Positions 62,196 through 64,000 of a stretch of 64,000 bases of DNA are shown piece after piece (position 1 is the first letter of the stretch; each line of letters begins with the position of its first letter). The stretch covers positions 22,289 through 86,288 of the forward strand of contig CACJBC010000003.1 in assembly GCA_902591565.1 (NCBI GenBank). The letters are read 5' to 3'. A model generated the notes under the pieces. It worked only from the letters and a program-made list of their open reading frames with translations. It had not been told where the DNA came from and searched no databases. The translations under genes were made by a program, and so were the position numbers. Origin of the DNA: an uncultured SAR86 cluster bacterium (GTDB lineage Bacteria; Pseudomonadota; Gammaproteobacteria; Magnimaribacterales; D2472).

Positions 62196-63317
62196 ATGGT
62201 TAAGAAGTTAGAAGGTGCTGGTCTCAGAGGCCAGGTGGCAGGAGAAACGTCATTATCTACAGTTGGTCAGATTGAAGGCCTTGCATATAGGGGCCATAAG
62301 GTTGAAACCTTGGCTGACAAAGCATCATTCGAAGAGGTAGCATATCTACTTCTTTATAATAAACTTCCTAATAAGAGCGAACTTTCAGAATATAAAGCAC
62401 TTCTTAAAAGTCAAAGAGATCTTCCTCAAGCACTAAAAGAAGTACTTCAAAAAATACCAGCGTCTGCTCATCCAATGGATGTTATGAGAACTGGAACATC
62501 AATGTTGGGAAATCTTGAGCCTGAAGGTGATTTCAGCAATCAATTAAATTCAATAAATAGAATGATAGCTACTATGGCTTCAATATTTACCTATTGGTAC
62601 AAGTATTCTCATGAGGGCGAAGATATTAGTTTGGTTAATGACGAGGATTCAATGGCAGGTCACTTCTTGCATATACTTCACGGAAAAACTCCTAGTGATC
62701 TTCATAGAAAAGTAATGGATGTATCTTTAGTGCTTTATGCTGAGCATGAATTTAATGCTTCAACTTTTACCGGCAGAGTTTGTGCATCAACCATGTCTGA
62801 TATTCATTCTTGTGTTGTGGCTGCTATTGGTTCATTAAGAGGTCCTCTTCATGGAGGAGCTAATGAAAAAGCAATGGAGCTAATTGAAAACTGGACCTCA
62901 AGAGAAGAAGCAAAAGAGAATATTTTAGCTATGCTTGCTAATAAAGAAAAAATTATGGGTTTTGGGCATGCAGTCTATTCTATTCGTGATCCTAGAAATG
63001 CTGTTATTAAAGAGTATGCAAAGGAACTTTCTTTGCTTCATGATAACGATACCTTATATCAAGTTGCAGAAGAGGTTGAAAAGGTTATGGCTGATGAGAA
63101 AAAAATGTTTGCCAATGCAGACTTTTTTCACGCTCCAGCATATTTTTATATGGGTATACCAACAAAATTATTCACACCAATATTTGTAATGTCCAGAGTT
63201 TCAGGGTGGACAGCTCATTGTATGGAACAAAGGGCAAATAATAGAATCATTAGACCAAGTGCTGAATACATTGGCGTTGAAAGTTCTGAGTGGGTTGATA
63301 TAGAAGATAGGGACTAA
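62196..63317 (+). CDS. prpC: 2-methylcitrate synthase
   Basis: Condenses propionyl-CoA with oxaloacetate. It has 373 residues, the prokaryotic type II citrate-synthase length. Features are the N-terminal GLRGQVAGETSLSTVGQIEGL, LYAEHEFNASTF, GSLRGPLHGGANEKAM with the catalytic histidine, GFGHAVYSIRDPR, and the active aspartate in ADFFHAPAYFYMGIP. Placement between prpB and prpD rather than citrate genes supports 2-methylcitrate synthase over citrate synthase. It is followed by prpD 3 bases later. Confidence 0.93.
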   Translation: MVKKLEGAGLRGQVAGETSLSTVGQIEGLAYRGHKVETLADKASFEEVAYLLLYNKLPNKSELSEYKALLKSQRDLPQALKEVLQKIPASAHPMDVMRTGTSMLGNLEPEGDFSNQLNSINRMIATMASIFTYWYKYSHEGEDISLVNDEDSMAGHFLHILHGKTPSDLHRKVMDVSLVLYAEHEFNASTFTGRVCASTMSDIHSCVVAAIGSLRGPLHGGANEKAMELIENWTSREEAKENILAMLANKEKIMGFGHAVYSIRDPRNAVIKEYAKELSLLHDNDTLYQVAEEVEKVMADEKKMFANADFFHAPAYFYMGIPTKLFTPIFVMSRVSGWTAHCMEQRANNRIIRPSAEYIGVESSEWVDIEDRD

Positions 63318-63320
63318 TTC

Positions 63321-64000
63321 ATGTCTTCTAATGTTGATTTAAATGTTAGGCCTGGATATGACTCAGCAATTTCTGAAATTGCCAACTATGTATCAAATTA
63401 TCAAATTGATTCTGAGCTAGCACTAGACACTGCAAGAAATTGCCTCATAGACACAATAGGATGTGGTCTTCTTGCCTTAAAATTTCCAGCCTGCACAAAA
63501 ATGCTTGGACCTGTTGTTGATGGAACATCAGTACCTCATGGAGTTCGAGTCCCAGGAACAAATTTTAAACTTGACCCTATTAAAGGTGCTTTTGACATTG
63601 GTTGTATTATAAGGTGGCTCGATTATAACGATACTTGGTTAGCTGCTGAGTGGGGGCATCCTTCAGATAATCTTGGTGGCATTTTAGCTGTAGCAGATTT
63701 TATTTCACAAAAAAATATTGAAGAGGGAAAAGACTCTCTTACTATGAAAGATGTTTTAGAAGCCATGATTATGGCTCATGAAATTCAAGGAGTTTTAGCG
63801 CTTAAGAACAGCTTTAATAAAGTTGGTCTAGATCATGTTGTTCTTGTAAAAGTTGCATCAACAGCTGTAGTAACAAAATTAATGGGCGGCACTAATGAGC
63901 AAATTAAGGATGCAATTAGTCAGGCTTGGGTAGATGGACAAAGCTTAAGAACATATAGGCATGCGCCAAATGCTGGCTCAAGAAAAAGCTGGGCAGCAGG
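63321..64000 (+). CDS. prpD: 2-methylcitrate dehydratase (5' part, continues beyond the window)
   Basis: The frame from ATG 63321 is open to the window edge, covering about 226 of the usual ~480 residues. It has the MmgE/PrpD family features [12 protein letters not shown] near residue 40 and [19 protein letters not shown] near 95-113. It also has [15 protein letters not shown] at the end of the visible part. It dehydrates 2-methylcitrate to 2-methyl-cis-aconitate. The partner genes prpB and prpC precede it in the same direction with a 3-base gap. Confidence 0.92.
   Translation, partial: MSSNVDLNVRPGYDSAISEIANYVSNYQIDSELALDTARNCLIDTIGCGLLALKFPACTKMLGPVVDGTSVPHGVRVPGTNFKLDPIKGAFDIGCIIRWLDYNDTWLAAEWGHPSDNLGGILAVADFISQKNIEEGKDSLTMKDVLEAMIMAHEIQGVLALKNSFNKVGLDHVVLVKVASTAVVTKLMGGTNEQIKDAISQAWVDGQSLRTYRHAPNAGSRKSWAA

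Overview
The window is a gene-dense, A+T-rich stretch of bacterial chromosome. Gaps are short (the longest, 24762-24932, is about 170 bases), many neighbours overlap by 4-14 bases, and no transposase, integrase, CRISPR array or rRNA is visible. The gene order infC-rpmI-rplT-pheS-pheT-ihfA followed by a tRNA-Pro, and topA-small hypotheticals-lexA, is typical of Gammaproteobacteria. The streamlined, A+T-rich character, a TonB-dependent receptor, photolyase, a DmdA-like protein, two acyl-CoA dehydrogenases, a fatty-acid CoA ligase and the methylcitrate cycle suggest a surface-ocean heterotroph of the SAR86 type. That placement is inference.

Layout. 131-4143: translation factor/ribosomal protein/PheRS/IHF operon, with infC apparently starting at a rare ATA codon and a PheRS whose two subunits both lack their accessory tRNA-contacting domains. 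4140-10063: capsule-export (KpsD-like) protein, tRNA-Pro(GGG), secreted carboxylesterase, TerB-like protein, WecA/MraY-family transferase and an inositol-phosphatase-family enzyme. 10068-17517: photolyase, formate-THF ligase, aldehyde dehydrogenase, class II aldolase, fumarase, pterin dehydratase, small membrane protein. 17558-27925: purine region (guaB, guaA, apt, NCS2 purine permease, TonB-dependent receptor, a purine-type phosphoribosyltransferase), interrupted by an aminopeptidase-like/formyltransferase pair that looks like part of a glycan-modification pathway. 27970-38502: oxidoreductases, enoyl-CoA hydratase, SDR, NagZ, cupin, acyl-CoA ligase, two membrane-anchored hydrolase-like proteins, ArsC.

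38494-40389 holds a compact three-gene cassette (methyltransferase, APS-kinase-like kinase, small HxGH nucleotidyltransferase) of unknown product, divergent from a DmdA-like demethylase at 40495. 41649-51106: TadA, exonuclease III, Prc protease, an MsrA-thioredoxin-MsrB fusion, RraA, acyltransferase and two acyl-CoA dehydrogenases. 51245-58404: NAD kinase, rhomboid, GalU, PyrD, topoisomerase I and small proteins. 58401-61263: lexA with a near-consensus SOS box shared with a divergent nucleotidase-thrH-queH operon. 61308-64000: prpB, prpC and a prpD cut by the window edge.

Together the genes serve core information processing, purine supply and salvage, one-carbon and fatty-acid/propionate catabolism, and envelope glycan export. 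The most unusual observations are the reduced PheRS, the kinase/nucleotidyltransferase/methyltransferase cassette, the MsrA-Trx-MsrB domain order, the shared SOS operator, and several genes whose -10 element sits only 5-8 bases before the start codon, predicting leaderless or nearly leaderless mRNAs. All family assignments rest on motifs and remembered family features; no database search was run.
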